Part shown: piece after piece, positions 1-6,871 of the stretch
Position numbering within the stretch: the first letter of the stretch is position 1
Layout of the letters: each line of letters begins with the position of its first letter
Assembly (NCBI GenBank): GCA_947591175.1
Contig: CANQDB010000004.1
Location: forward strand, 1 to 29,885
DNA length: 29,885 nt
Source of the DNA: an uncultured Bacilli bacterium
GTDB taxonomy: Bacteria; Bacillota_I; Bacilli_A; RF39; UBA660
Direction: 5' to 3'
Position numbers and translations under genes: made by a program
The notes under the pieces: model-generated
Told to the model about the DNA's origin: nothing
Seen by the model: the letters and a program-made list of their open reading frames with translations, nothing else
The model's database searches: none

Positions 1-486
1 TATATGAGTCGAAGAGTAACCCTTGACTGTAGCATCATCAAGATCTATATAAAAAGGTAAGTATGTTTTTTGATTAACTAATATATTATTAGAGTGAAGA
101 TCCGAAAAGTATATATCTTCTGCATTTATTCTTTTTAAATTATCACTTAATGTAATTATAATATCTAAGACTGTGTCAAGATCATTTTTTTGCTGTTCGA
201 GTAATTGCTGTAAGGTTATTGAATTAGAAATATAATGCATGATCATTCCATATCTACCATCGGAAGTTTTTATCTTCCTGATAGGTAAAACTGCGATATC
301 TCTTATATCGTCAATTTCGATAAGTTTATCTAAAATTTTTCGTTTATGTGGTTCACTTTTTAAATAAATTTTAAATAAAAAATCGTTAATTTTATAGATA
401 TTAGAAGTCTCACTGTGGAACCAAAGGTTACCATCATGTAAGGCTCCCTTACCTTCTTCACATTCATAATACATAATTTTTACCAT
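1..486 (-). CDS. Protein-kinase-fold protein, partial (C-terminus beyond window edge)
   Basis: The first 162 codons of a gene that runs off the left edge are visible. The order of motifs fits a small protein kinase or aminoglycoside/choline-kinase-like fold: a candidate ATP-binding lysine in LFKIYL (K39), a hinge-like segment at residues 79-86, a catalytic loop SDLHSNNILV (D129, N134) and a metal-binding strand FYIDLDDA (D148). The catalytic loop resembles the HGDLHxxN form of bacterial small-molecule kinases more than the HRDLKxxN form of Ser/Thr kinases. The ATG at 486 follows an in-frame stop four codons upstream; Met5 is an alternative start, and neither has a strong ribosome-binding site. 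A promoter lies at 536-565. The substrate is unknown. The fold is fairly safe; the function is not. Confidence 0.7.
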   Translation of the reverse strand, partial: MVKIMYYECEEGKGALHDGNLWFHSETSNIYKINDFLFKIYLKSEPHKRKILDKLIEIDDIRDIAVLPIRKIKTSDGRYGMIMHYISNSITLQQLLEQQKNDLDTVLDIIITLSDNLKRINAEDIYFSDLHSNNILVNQKTYLPFYIDLDDATVKGYSSTHI

Positions 487-535
487 AACTATAGTTTAAC
501 AGCAATAGTCTCCCACAATAAAATTATTAACTCAT

Positions 536-565
536 ATTCTAATATCATATTTTTTTCATTGTCAA
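536..565 (-). promoter_or_regulatory. Sigma-A promoter of the kinase-like gene
   Basis: A perfect -35 TTGACA (560-565) and a -10 TAGAAT (536-541) are separated by 18 bases. They lie just after the stop codon of the 32-residue peptide gene and give a leader of about 45 nt, so the kinase-like gene may be transcribed separately from the cluster upstream. Confidence 0.6.
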
Positions 566-569
566 TACA

Positions 570-668
570 TTAATTTTTGAGTGCTATTAGGCAAACGACA
601 AAGAGTATTATCAAGAAAGATAATACTCCTAATTTAACAATTTTTCGTGGAAGGGAACCTGGCTTCAT
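570..668 (-). CDS. 32-residue single-helix membrane peptide
   Basis: This short gene has a strong ribosome-binding site, GAGGTG, six bases before its ATG, and ends in TAA. The peptide starts with a basic, proline-containing stretch (MKPGSLPRKIVK) followed by about 18 hydrophobic residues with a single Cys (C26), and ends LKN. That is the pattern of a one-pass membrane peptide with its N-terminus inside the cell. It sits 57 bases after the MFS transporter gene, with no good promoter of its own, so it is probably co-transcribed with it. I recognise no family. Options are a small subunit of the transporter, a signalling or toxic peptide, or a chance ORF; the ribosome-binding site and helix argue against chance. 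Confidence 0.6.
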   Translation of the reverse strand: MKPGSLPRKIVKLGVLSFLIILFVVCLIALKN

Positions 669-699
669 TTTATTCACCTCAAACAAATGATACAAGGTT

Positions 700-722
700 T
701 TATCCACAAAAATTGTCGATAA
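700..722. repeat. Copy 3 of the TTATCCAC-N7-GTGGATAA inverted repeat (one mismatch)
   Basis: TTATCCAC, seven bases, then GTCGATAA, which differs from the other two copies (5844-5866 and 29478-29500) at one arm position. It contains a perfect DnaA-box 9-mer, TTATCCACA. It lies between the MFS gene and the small peptide gene and is not followed by a T-run, so it is not a typical terminator. Confidence 0.6.
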
Positions 723-725
723 TTT

Positions 726-1892
726 TTAACTATTTAATTTACTTAATAATAAGCCTTCTAATAAAATAGCAAAGGCCGGAAGTAACATCAAATAGTTTAT
801 ATTTTCCATACCTAAGGTCAAGCAAATTAGTAGAAGAGATAAATAACCTATACATCTAGAAATCGCCAATAAAGCATCATTCATCAAATAAAACTCTGAT
901 TTATAAGTTTCTTTTAATTCTTTACTATTCGATAAATTCACCACCCAGTAGTCCGCGATTAAACTAATTATAAGTATAAATGTGAAACGGACAAACAAAT
1001 ATATTATTAATACCCAAGGTTCTTTATAAATAGAAAATAAAATCATACAAATAAAAGAACAAAAACTAGATACTAATAATACTTTTTTAAAATGTTTTTC
1101 TTTTATTTTAACAGTGAATAAGATGCAAACTAAAAGAGATAATAAAGCACAAATACTATCGACAATTCCTAAATTAAGATTAGTCTTAAAATTGTTAATC
1201 TTCGATAACGTAATAATCGTATCCATTACTCCTGAAGAATAAGTGAATCCTGTTAAGAAAATGACAATAAAAGTATTTCTTATTATGCGATTGGTCTTAA
1301 TTATTTCCCATAATTTTTTAAATTCAAACTTATCTTGCGTATATTTCTTATCTTTGATGTAAAAAGAAAGTAAGAACAATATAATAAAGAGAACAAAGAA
1401 GATTTTTCCTAAATCTACATAAGTCATGTAAGTAAGGGCTACACCTAAACAAAGAGGTATTAAAATGCTTATGATTTTGTTTACGGTATTAGATAAGCCA
1501 TTGAATTGTTGCCGATCTTCATTAGTGATTTTTTCGGTATTAAGAATATTTTTAGGAAAGTAATAAAAACCATCGGCAATTCCTTTGACAAAACCTACTA
1601 AGAATATGTGATTTATAATATTATCTTTCAGTAACATAATGAGCATAATATAGAGGGCTTGTAAGGATATACCAATTTTAAAATAAGGAACTTTTACATT
1701 TTGTTTCATCGATTTACGAATTAAGAAGAAGCCAATTCCCACAAAGAAATAAAGGGTTAAATAGTACTTGGCTAAAGGTATTACTTCGTAATTTGCAACT
1801 TGGAAAAAGTAGAACACAAAAAAGGTATCAAAATAAACACTGATACTATTTTTGATGATATCAATTAGGAAAATTGCTTTCTTTTCATTCAT
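726..1892 (-). CDS. MFS-type membrane transporter
   Basis: A protein of about 388 residues with 10-12 hydrophobic helices, consistent with a Major Facilitator Superfamily permease. The loop after the first helices (LIRKSMKQ) and the long basic loop between the halves (KDKKYTQDKFEFKKL) fit that layout. The substrate cannot be read from the sequence. An ATG at 1913 would add seven residues, but ATG 1892 is better: it has AAGGAGAG nine bases upstream and forms an ATGA overlap with the stop of the preceding acetyltransferase gene, suggesting coupled translation. A transporter joined to an acetyltransferase could export or self-protect against a small molecule; this is inference. Confidence 0.75.
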   Translation of the reverse strand: MNEKKAIFLIDIIKNSISVYFDTFFVFYFFQVANYEVIPLAKYYLTLYFFVGIGFFLIRKSMKQNVKVPYFKIGISLQALYIMLIMLLKDNIINHIFLVGFVKGIADGFYYFPKNILNTEKITNEDRQQFNGLSNTVNKIISILIPLCLGVALTYMTYVDLGKIFFVLFIILFLLSFYIKDKKYTQDKFEFKKLWEIIKTNRIIRNTFIVIFLTGFTYSSGVMDTIITLSKINNFKTNLNLGIVDSICALLSLLVCILFTVKIKEKHFKKVLLVSSFCSFICMILFSIYKEPWVLIIYLFVRFTFILIISLIADYWVVNLSNSKELKETYKSEFYLMNDALLAISRCIGYLSLLLICLTLGMENINYLMLLPAFAILLEGLLLSKLNS

Positions 1893-2467
1893 AAAAGGTC
1901 TCTCCTTTGCCATAATTTATTACTTTCTTGCTCCTCTTCGACCATTTTTCTAATATTTAAGAATGAGTTATTCCAATAAGGAACTGGTTCAGTAAAAAGA
2001 CTTTTCGAATAAATAAGGCAGGTATTGTTATAATTACTATCATTATCATTGTGATAAGTTTCTTTTATATCCATTATTTCATCATATAGTATATTAGATA
2101 CTTTATTATCTACTGTTGTCGTATAAAGACGGATGTATTTTATGGGATACTTTCTAGCAAGAGTTCGAGCCATTGCAAAAGTATCTATGAGGACTTGTTT
2201 CCCATAACCTTGTTTTCTATACTCTTCTAATATACCATACCAATTTAACCAAAGACTATGGGTTTCATTTAAATCCTCGTTGCAATAAAAACCAGTTACA
2301 CCAATGATCTTATTAGAATCATAAACGATGTAACTTTTTTCATAGGGATTATTTCTTTCAATTATATGTTTATAAAATAGATAAGCCGATTCTTTAGGAA
2401 ATATTTTCATTTGAATTTCAGTCGCTAATATTAAATTTTGTAAGGTTACTTCTTCGTACTTTAACAT
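1889..2467 (-). CDS. GNAT-family N-acetyltransferase
   Basis: A 192-residue protein with the GNAT acetyl-CoA-binding motif A at residues 82-90 (EYRKQGYGK; the R/QxxGxG pyrophosphate loop), preceded by a strand ending NWYGILEE and by the N-terminal strand-turn SYIVYDSNKIIGVTGFY. Such enzymes move an acetyl group from acetyl-CoA to an amine; the acceptor is not evident. The C-terminal 40 residues (from about SLFTEPVPYW) extend past the usual GNAT core of about 150. GAGGT lies six bases before the ATG. The gene starts 17 bases after the phosphorylase gene and overlaps the MFS gene by four bases, so the three form one unit. Confidence 0.8.
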   Translation of the reverse strand: MLKYEEVTLQNLILATEIQMKIFPKESAYLFYKHIIERNNPYEKSYIVYDSNKIIGVTGFYCNEDLNETHSLWLNWYGILEEYRKQGYGKQVLIDTFAMARTLARKYPIKYIRLYTTTVDNKVSNILYDEIMDIKETYHNDNDSNYNNTCLIYSKSLFTEPVPYWNNSFLNIRKMVEEEQESNKLWQRRDLL

Positions 2468-2484
2468 CTTATACCTCTATAAAT

Positions 2485-3249
2485 TTAAAACATTGTTAAA
2501 GCTAGTTCAAGAGCAAGATAGACAATTTTTTCTTTATCTGATAAGCGAATATCATTATCTAAACTACGAGGATCCCACTTACTACTATCGAGGTTATCGG
2601 CAGCATAAAAGAACTGAAAGAACTCTTTGTTACGGAATTTAGAAACGGCAGCCATACTAGCACATTCCATCTCGACACATAAACAACCTTGCTCTTTTCT
2701 TTTTAAAACTTTGGCTCTAGTTTCACGATAAGGAGCATCGGTTGTCCAAGTTTTTCCTTCGGCATAAGTTACATTGTTTTCCTTTAGGATTTCAATAAAT
2801 TCCTCTTTATATTTTTGATTTACTTCTATTTCATCACCGGCTTTTTGATAATGGTAACTAGTTCCTTCATCGCGAATTGCCGAAGTTGGAATAAGAATTG
2901 CTAAATCATCTATTTTACTATCTAGGACTCCACAAGTACCAAACATTATAAGTTTTTCTAAGCCCATAGCAAGGATTTCTTCATACGCAACAGTACAAGT
3001 AGCTCCTCCGACCATAGACATGAAAATGGCAATTTCTTTTCCTTTATAATTTATTTTATAGACTGGGTATTTGCCGTTGGCATTTTTTATGTAAGCAATT
3101 ACTTCGCCATGAAAAATCTCTGCATAACGATCAATTAAATTTTTAGAAAAACAAGTTACTCCTACCTTAGGAAAATTTGGAACGACATTTTCTACTTCAT
3201 TTGGATCAAAAGTCGAAGTTTTGCACTCATCGAAATCAGTTAAAATCAC
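2485..3249 (-). CDS. Nucleoside phosphorylase (uridine/purine phosphorylase family)
   Basis: A PNP_UDP_1-type enzyme of 254 residues, the usual length. It splits a nucleoside with phosphate into a base and (deoxy)ribose-1-phosphate. Visible landmarks are GTCG (104-107) for phosphate/ribose binding, RDEGTSYHY (126-134) and VEMEC (192-196), whose Met-Glu pair holds the ribose. Uridine or purine specificity cannot be settled by eye. The reading frame is open upstream to 3366, but the start is placed at GTG 3249 because GAGGAG lies eight bases before it and the upstream part overlaps the rpsI terminator. It is the first gene of the phosphorylase-GNAT-MFS unit, with a promoter just upstream. Confidence 0.85.
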   Translation of the reverse strand: MILTDFDECKTSTFDPNEVENVVPNFPKVGVTCFSKNLIDRYAEIFHGEVIAYIKNANGKYPVYKINYKGKEIAIFMSMVGGATCTVAYEEILAMGLEKLIMFGTCGVLDSKIDDLAILIPTSAIRDEGTSYHYQKAGDEIEVNQKYKEEFIEILKENNVTYAEGKTWTTDAPYRETRAKVLKRKEQGCLCVEMECASMAAVSKFRNKEFFQFFYAADNLDSSKWDPRSLDNDIRLSDKEKIVYLALELALTMF

Positions 3250-3271
3250 GATTATCACTCCTCTATCTTTA

Positions 3272-3302
3272 ATTGTATCATATTTAAAATTTTTAGCCAC
3301 AA
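3272..3302 (-). promoter_or_regulatory. Probable promoter of the phosphorylase-GNAT-MFS unit
   Basis: An extended -10, TGATACAAT (-10 hexamer at 3272-3277), lies just after the rpsI terminator. The only -35 candidate, TTGTGG (3297-3302), is weak and 19 bases away, so the extended -10 carries the call. Confidence 0.45.
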
Positions 3303-3328
3303 AAAAGCCCGAATAAAATCGGACTTTG
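3299..3328 (-). terminator. Rho-independent terminator after rpsI
   Basis: A stem AGTCCGA/TCGGGCT (one G-T pair), with arms at 3319-3325 and 3306-3312, is followed by a run of six T on the minus strand. It closes the rplM-rpsI transcript 13 bases after the rpsI stop. Confidence 0.85.
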
Positions 3329-3340
3329 TAAATGCATATT

Positions 3341-3766
3341 TTAACGCTTTGAGAATTGTGGTGCACGACGTGCTTTCTTTAAACCTGGTTTCTTACGTTC
3401 TTTCTTTCGAGCATCACGAGTAATGAATCCTTCAGGTTTAAGTAATTTTCTGAAACTATTTTCAGAATCGCTTGGTGTAGTCTTATCATAGTCTAAAAGT
3501 GCTCTTGTAATTCCTAAACGAGTAGCACCAGCTTGGCCTGAAAATCCTCCACCTTGAACACTAACTTCAACATCGAAAATTTCGTTAGTCTTCGTTAGTA
3601 CAAGTGGTTGCATTAAATCCATTACTAATGTTTCATAAGGGAAGTATTCATGGACATCTTTACCATTGATAGTAACATTACCCTTACCAGATACTAAGCG
3701 AACACGAGCAACACTCGTCTTTCTCTTACCAGTTCCAGTATAGACGTTTTTCTTATCTTTTGCCAT
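3341..3766 (-). CDS. rpsI: 30S ribosomal protein S9
   Basis: A protein of 141 residues with the S9 hallmarks: N-terminal YTGTGKRKTSVARVRL, central VQGGGFSGQAGATRLGITRALL, and the basic tail ending in APQFSKR. The C-terminal Lys-Arg reaches the P-site tRNA in the ribosome. It lies nine bases after rplM, its normal partner, and is followed by a clear terminator. A GGAGG ribosome-binding site lies before the ATG. The length is slightly above the usual 130 because of a short N-terminal extension (MAKDKKN). Confidence 0.98.
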   Translation of the reverse strand: MAKDKKNVYTGTGKRKTSVARVRLVSGKGNVTINGKDVHEYFPYETLVMDLMQPLVLTKTNEIFDVEVSVQGGGFSGQAGATRLGITRALLDYDKTTPSDSENSFRKLLKPEGFITRDARKKERKKPGLKKARRAPQFSKR

Positions 3767-3775
3767 GTGACCCTC

Positions 3776-4207
3776 CTACTTAATTTCTAATGCTTCTGGC
3801 TTTTGAGCCTCATGTTTATGTTCAGGTCCAGCATAAACGAATAATTTCTTAGACATTGCACGACCTAAACGGTTGTGTGGAAGCATTCCTTTTACTGCAC
3901 GTTCAACCATTTCTTCTGGATATTGTTCTCTCATCGTCTTAGCATTTCTCTCTCTTAATCCTCCCGGATACATAGAGTGATTGTAATACATCTTGTCTTC
4001 TAACTTATTTCCAGTTAAATTTACTTTAGATGCATTAACAATGATAACGTAATCACCACAATCGATATGGGGTGTATACGTTGGTTTGTGTTTTCCACGT
4101 AAGATATGAGCGGCTTTCGAAGCAACACGTCCTAAAGACTTTCCTTCAGCGTCGATCACATACCATTTGCGGTCAACAGTTTCTTTCTTTTGCATATAAC
4201 TTGTCAT
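3776..4207 (-). CDS. rplM: 50S ribosomal protein L13
   Basis: A protein of 143 residues, the usual length. It shows RKWYVIDAEGKSLGRVAS at the start, the core GDYVIIVNASKVNLTGNK, and the typical RAVKGMLPHNRLGRAMSKKLFVYAGPEHKHEAQKPE end. The open frame extends to 4249, but ATG 4207 has AAGGAG seven bases upstream and gives the normal N-terminus, so it is chosen. It is the first gene of the rplM-rpsI operon, behind a perfect promoter and a hairpin-containing leader that may mediate autoregulation, as L13 leaders do in other Firmicutes. Confidence 0.98.
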   Translation of the reverse strand: MTSYMQKKETVDRKWYVIDAEGKSLGRVASKAAHILRGKHKPTYTPHIDCGDYVIIVNASKVNLTGNKLEDKMYYNHSMYPGGLRERNAKTMREQYPEEMVERAVKGMLPHNRLGRAMSKKLFVYAGPEHKHEAQKPEALEIK

Positions 4208-4278
4208 AATTTTTCTCCTTTTCACTCGAATTTTGTTTTCCCAAGACAAAATTCATCGTGGGGATTTCAATGTACCGA
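4208..4278 (-). promoter_or_regulatory. rplM 5' leader with stable hairpin (candidate L13 leader)
   Basis: The leader of about 70 nt contains a perfect nine-base-pair stem GAATTTTGT/ACAAAATTC (arms 4246-4254 and 4228-4236) with a nine-base loop. The stem ends about ten bases before the AAGGAG ribosome-binding site. L13 autoregulatory leaders are known in Firmicutes; whether this one fits that covariance model was not tested. Confidence 0.5.
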
Positions 4279-4283
4279 TTAGA

Positions 4284-4312
4284 ATTATACTAAAAGAATA
4301 TGGGAAAGTCAA
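4284..4312 (-). promoter_or_regulatory. Sigma-A promoter of rplM-rpsI
   Basis: TTGACT (4307-4312), a 17-base spacer and TATAAT (4284-4289) form a near-consensus promoter right after the unknown gene downstream of truA. L13 and S9 can therefore be expressed independently of the ecf-truA unit. Confidence 0.9.
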
Positions 4313-4342
4313 TTAAAAATACGTGTTTTTTCTTGATTTTTG

Positions 4343-4678
4343 CTAGTTTTTTACCAAAACTGGAGTTTTAACTTGACTCTTTTTATTTAGTTTTCTTTCA
4401 ATCGTACAAAGACGATGGTATGATATCTCTGATTCTACTAATTCTTGTTCCGTCAACAAATCTTTAGGAAGCTCCTCGATAGTATTGAAATCGATATGGG
4501 GAAGACCACTTCTATTAAACGAGGTGAGCGTTAATCTACCCTCGACAACTGATTTAAGAAGACTATCCTTTAAATCCTTAGATCCAGGAATAACTTCGTA
4601 TATTTCTTTTTTGGGATTTGGATTGGCATAAGTTTTTGGTTTTCTTGCCACGATTAGATATTGTAATTGATACTGCAT
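4343..4678 (-). CDS. Hypothetical protein, 111 residues, between truA and rplM
   Basis: I do not recognise this protein. It is soluble-looking, with no membrane segment, and mixed in charge with a basic end (RKLNKKSQVKTPVLVKN). The start is MQYQLQYLIVARKPKTYANPNPK; the middle ELPKDLLTEQELVE looks helical. The ribosome-binding site AGGAGG lies five bases before the ATG and the gene starts nine bases after truA, so it is the last gene of the ecf-truA unit. In most Firmicutes truA is followed directly by rplM, so this is a lineage-specific addition. No clear terminator follows it. Confidence 0.7.
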   Translation of the reverse strand: MQYQLQYLIVARKPKTYANPNPKKEIYEVIPGSKDLKDSLLKSVVEGRLTLTSFNRSGLPHIDFNTIEELPKDLLTEQELVESEISYHRLCTIERKLNKKSQVKTPVLVKN

Positions 4679-4687
4679 GATAACCTC

Positions 4688-5428
4688 CTAATAAATTACA
4701 TCTTCTAAGTAGAGTCCCTCAGCAGGGGCTGTTTTTCCCGCTTTTATTCTGTTTTTTGATTCGATTACGTCCTGTATGGAAGCGGGAGACGCTTTGTTCT
4801 CTCCTACTTTAATTAAGTAGCCTACCATATTGCGGACTTGATATTTCATGAAGCCGTTACCGATGAAGTAAAATTCTAAAATATTCGGATCACTTTTATT
4901 ACGTTTGATATAGGCTTTATATATCGTTCTCGTACAGTCTTCTTTTTCTTTGTTTTCCGAGACAAAGGCACGAAAATCGTGAGTTCCTTTTAAATACTTA
5001 ATAGCTTTTTGCATGGCTTTAAGATCTAGTTCGTGATTGTACTGATAAATGTAATTACGCATCATTGGTACATAATCACCGGTATTTAAGCGATAACAGT
5101 ATGCTTTCTTTTTGACGTAGTACCTAGCATGAAAGTCATCGGGAACGCGCTCAACTTTACTCACATATATTTCCGGAGTCGTATTACTATTCAAGGCTCT
5201 TTTTAATTTAGCATCCGTAATATTTACCTTTAAATCGAAATGGGCCTTTTGTCTTAGAGCATGAACTTTAGCATCCGTACGACCTGAGGCAACAAGTTGT
5301 GTCTTTGTCTTTTGGTTGATATAACAAAGAGCGTCTTCTAATTCTTGCTGAACTGTTCTTAAGCCCGGTTGAGTTTGAAAGCCCGAATAAGCACTACCAT
5401 CGTAAGCAAACGTAATCAAGTACCGCAT
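4688..5428 (-). CDS. truA: tRNA pseudouridine synthase A (positions 38-40)
   Basis: TruA converts uridines 38-40 in the tRNA anticodon arm to pseudouridine. The protein is 246 residues, the normal size. The catalytic aspartate is D52 in GRTDAKVHA, the N-terminal strand is RYLITFAYDGSAYSGFQTQ, and the later signatures GTHDFRAF and GNGFMKYQVRNMVGYLIKVG are present. The frame is open to 5497, but ATG 5428 has GGGAGG six bases upstream and gives the canonical start. It follows ecfT by two bases, the conserved Firmicutes gene order. Confidence 0.97.
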   Translation of the reverse strand: MRYLITFAYDGSAYSGFQTQPGLRTVQQELEDALCYINQKTKTQLVASGRTDAKVHALRQKAHFDLKVNITDAKLKRALNSNTTPEIYVSKVERVPDDFHARYYVKKKAYCYRLNTGDYVPMMRNYIYQYNHELDLKAMQKAIKYLKGTHDFRAFVSENKEKEDCTRTIYKAYIKRNKSDPNILEFYFIGNGFMKYQVRNMVGYLIKVGENKASPASIQDVIESKNRIKAGKTAPAEGLYLEDVIY

Positions 5429-5430
5429 AT

Positions 5431-6069
5431 TTACCTCCCTAGGACAACTGTAAAAATCAAAAGTAATAAATGACCGAAGAGATAGTTGCGATCCCATACT
5501 TCAAAAGTCCAAGGATGAATATAAGTCTTAGTTGGATAAACACCATAGAACCTTAACTTCTTTAAAGTCTTTACTTCGTCTATTTCTATTTTAGCACGTT
5601 CTTTGGCTTTTTGTTTCATTTGTTTTTGGATTTCTTTAGTATTATCTAAACCGTAACTTTTTCGGATTTCCTCAAGTTGTTGGTAATTTACTTTAACTAG
5701 TCTTCGTTCGTACATCCAGTTTGTGAAATAATCTAGGAGTAGACTGTTATTTGGAAGACACTTTTCAAGTAAGTATTTTACTTGTTCGAAGTCGAAGCCG
5801 TGGCATACGATAACTAAGTAAATTCCTATAAGGATAAATTTACTTATCCACAAGAACGGTGGATAAAATATAGTGATCACACTAAAGAATAGAGCAATTA
5901 GGCACCCTTCTTTTTCGCATCTTTCTTTGGCAAGTAAATAGAAACCTAGGATAAGTAAACACGAAAACCAAACTTTTCTTGTAAGTAGTATAACAGCGAC
6001 CATAAGAATACTACTTAGCACTTTGTTGATGGGGTTAATATTTTTTAACCAAGTTCTATCGATCCACAT
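5431..6069 (-). CDS. ecfT: ECF transporter transmembrane subunit EcfT, short and divergent
   Basis: EcfT is the membrane coupling subunit of energy-coupling-factor vitamin importers and touches both ATPases through two Ala-Arg-Gly boxes near its C-terminus. Position between ecfA2 and truA, the start MWIDRTWLKNINPINKVL, the hydrophobic N-terminal half, the basic coupling helix (KQMKQKAKERAKIEIDEVKTLKKL) and a final helix support the call. It is 212 residues against about 265 usually. Where families have ARG, this protein has RKSYGL and RFYGVYPTKTY, so neither box is intact. It overlaps ecfA2 by 14 bases. Homology by context is good; function as a normal EcfT is doubtful. Confidence 0.75.
   Translation of the reverse strand: MWIDRTWLKNINPINKVLSSILMVAVILLTRKVWFSCLLILGFYLLAKERCEKEGCLIALFFSVITIFYPPFLWISKFILIGIYLVIVCHGFDFEQVKYLLEKCLPNNSLLLDYFTNWMYERRLVKVNYQQLEEIRKSYGLDNTKEIQKQMKQKAKERAKIEIDEVKTLKKLRFYGVYPTKTYIHPWTFEVWDRNYLFGHLLLLIFTVVLGR
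5844..5866. repeat. Copy 1 of the TTATCCAC-N7-GTGGATAA inverted repeat (perfect)
   Basis: Perfect eight-base arms separated by seven bases (AAGAACG), lying inside ecfT. On the coding strand it is read as YPPFLWI, in a different frame from the copy in the polymerase gene. The left arm plus the next A is a perfect DnaA box. Confidence 0.7.
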
Positions 6070-6871
6070 GTTTATATATATCCTTTATAATGTCCCTAAT
6101 ATCCTTATGGTACGATAAACGGACATTTAATTCTTTCGCTTTATTAGTGAAATCGACGAGGTATGGTACCTCTATTCCATATTTAGCAAGTTTTTTACTA
6201 TCTTGGAAAAGGGTATTACTATCACCTTGCACTACACCTTTTTGATGGTGGAGAATAACTAGTTCTTCAACTATCGGATAGAGAAAATTACTATCATTAC
6301 TAGCGATTATAATAGTCTTTTTGTATTTTTCCTTCAGTTGTTTCAAGAGTCTAAGTAGTCTTCTTTTGTTAGGATAATCCAAATAAATCATCGGTTCATC
6401 CAAAAGAATTACTTTAGGATTATAAAGAAGTGCCACCGCTAGTTGAACAAGTTTTTGTTCACTCGACGATAATTCCAAAATATTTCTTTGACGATATCGA
6501 TCATTTAGACCAACTATTTTTAAAGATCCAGTTATTCGTTCTTCGATTTTATCTTCTTTGTATTTGAGCGTCGTTAGTAAAAAGCGCATTTCATCTTCGA
6601 TAGTATCCATAAAAAATTGGTCTTTTACTTCTTGAGTAACGAGAGCAACTTTTCGACGGAATGATGACAAGTTCTTTTTACTTAAGGTGTCTTTACCAAG
6701 CGTGATACTTCCTTTATCAGAAATCTTAGTCGCATCGATTAGATTTAGTAATTGTGTTTTATTTTCGCCCATTAAACCTATAATTTTAGGTCCAGAAAGA
6801 GTTAAATTTAAGCGGGTAAAGATAGGTTGATCGTGATAACGATAGGTAATGTTTTTAAGAACTATTTCCAT
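6056..6871 (-). CDS. ecfA2: ECF transporter ATPase EcfA2 with degenerate motifs
   Basis: This is the second ABC ATPase of the ECF module, 271 residues, including the EcfA-type C-terminal domain (GIEVPYLVDFTNKAKEL). The Walker B is intact (VILLDEP, E159) and so is the Q-loop (VTQ, Q80). The Walker A reads GLMGENKT, with Asn37 where a Gly normally precedes the Lys. The signature reads LSSSEQK where LSGGQ is expressed by typical members, and the H-loop histidine is Asn192 (ASND). Position and length support orthology. ATP binding is plausible, hydrolysis uncertain. It overlaps ecfA1 by ten bases and ecfT by 14. Confidence 0.85.
   Translation of the reverse strand: MEIVLKNITYRYHDQPIFTRLNLTLSGPKIIGLMGENKTQLLNLIDATKISDKGSITLGKDTLSKKNLSSFRRKVALVTQEVKDQFFMDTIEDEMRFLLTTLKYKEDKIEERITGSLKIVGLNDRYRQRNILELSSSEQKLVQLAVALLYNPKVILLDEPMIYLDYPNKRRLLRLLKQLKEKYKKTIIIASNDSNFLYPIVEELVILHHQKGVVQGDSNTLFQDSKKLAKYGIEVPYLVDFTNKAKELNVRLSYHKDIRDIIKDIYKHVDR

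Noticed and set aside
3250..3366. N-terminal extension of the nucleoside phosphorylase to 3366
   Set aside because: It would run through the rpsI terminator and the end of rpsI; GTG 3249 has the ribosome-binding site and gives the family's usual length.
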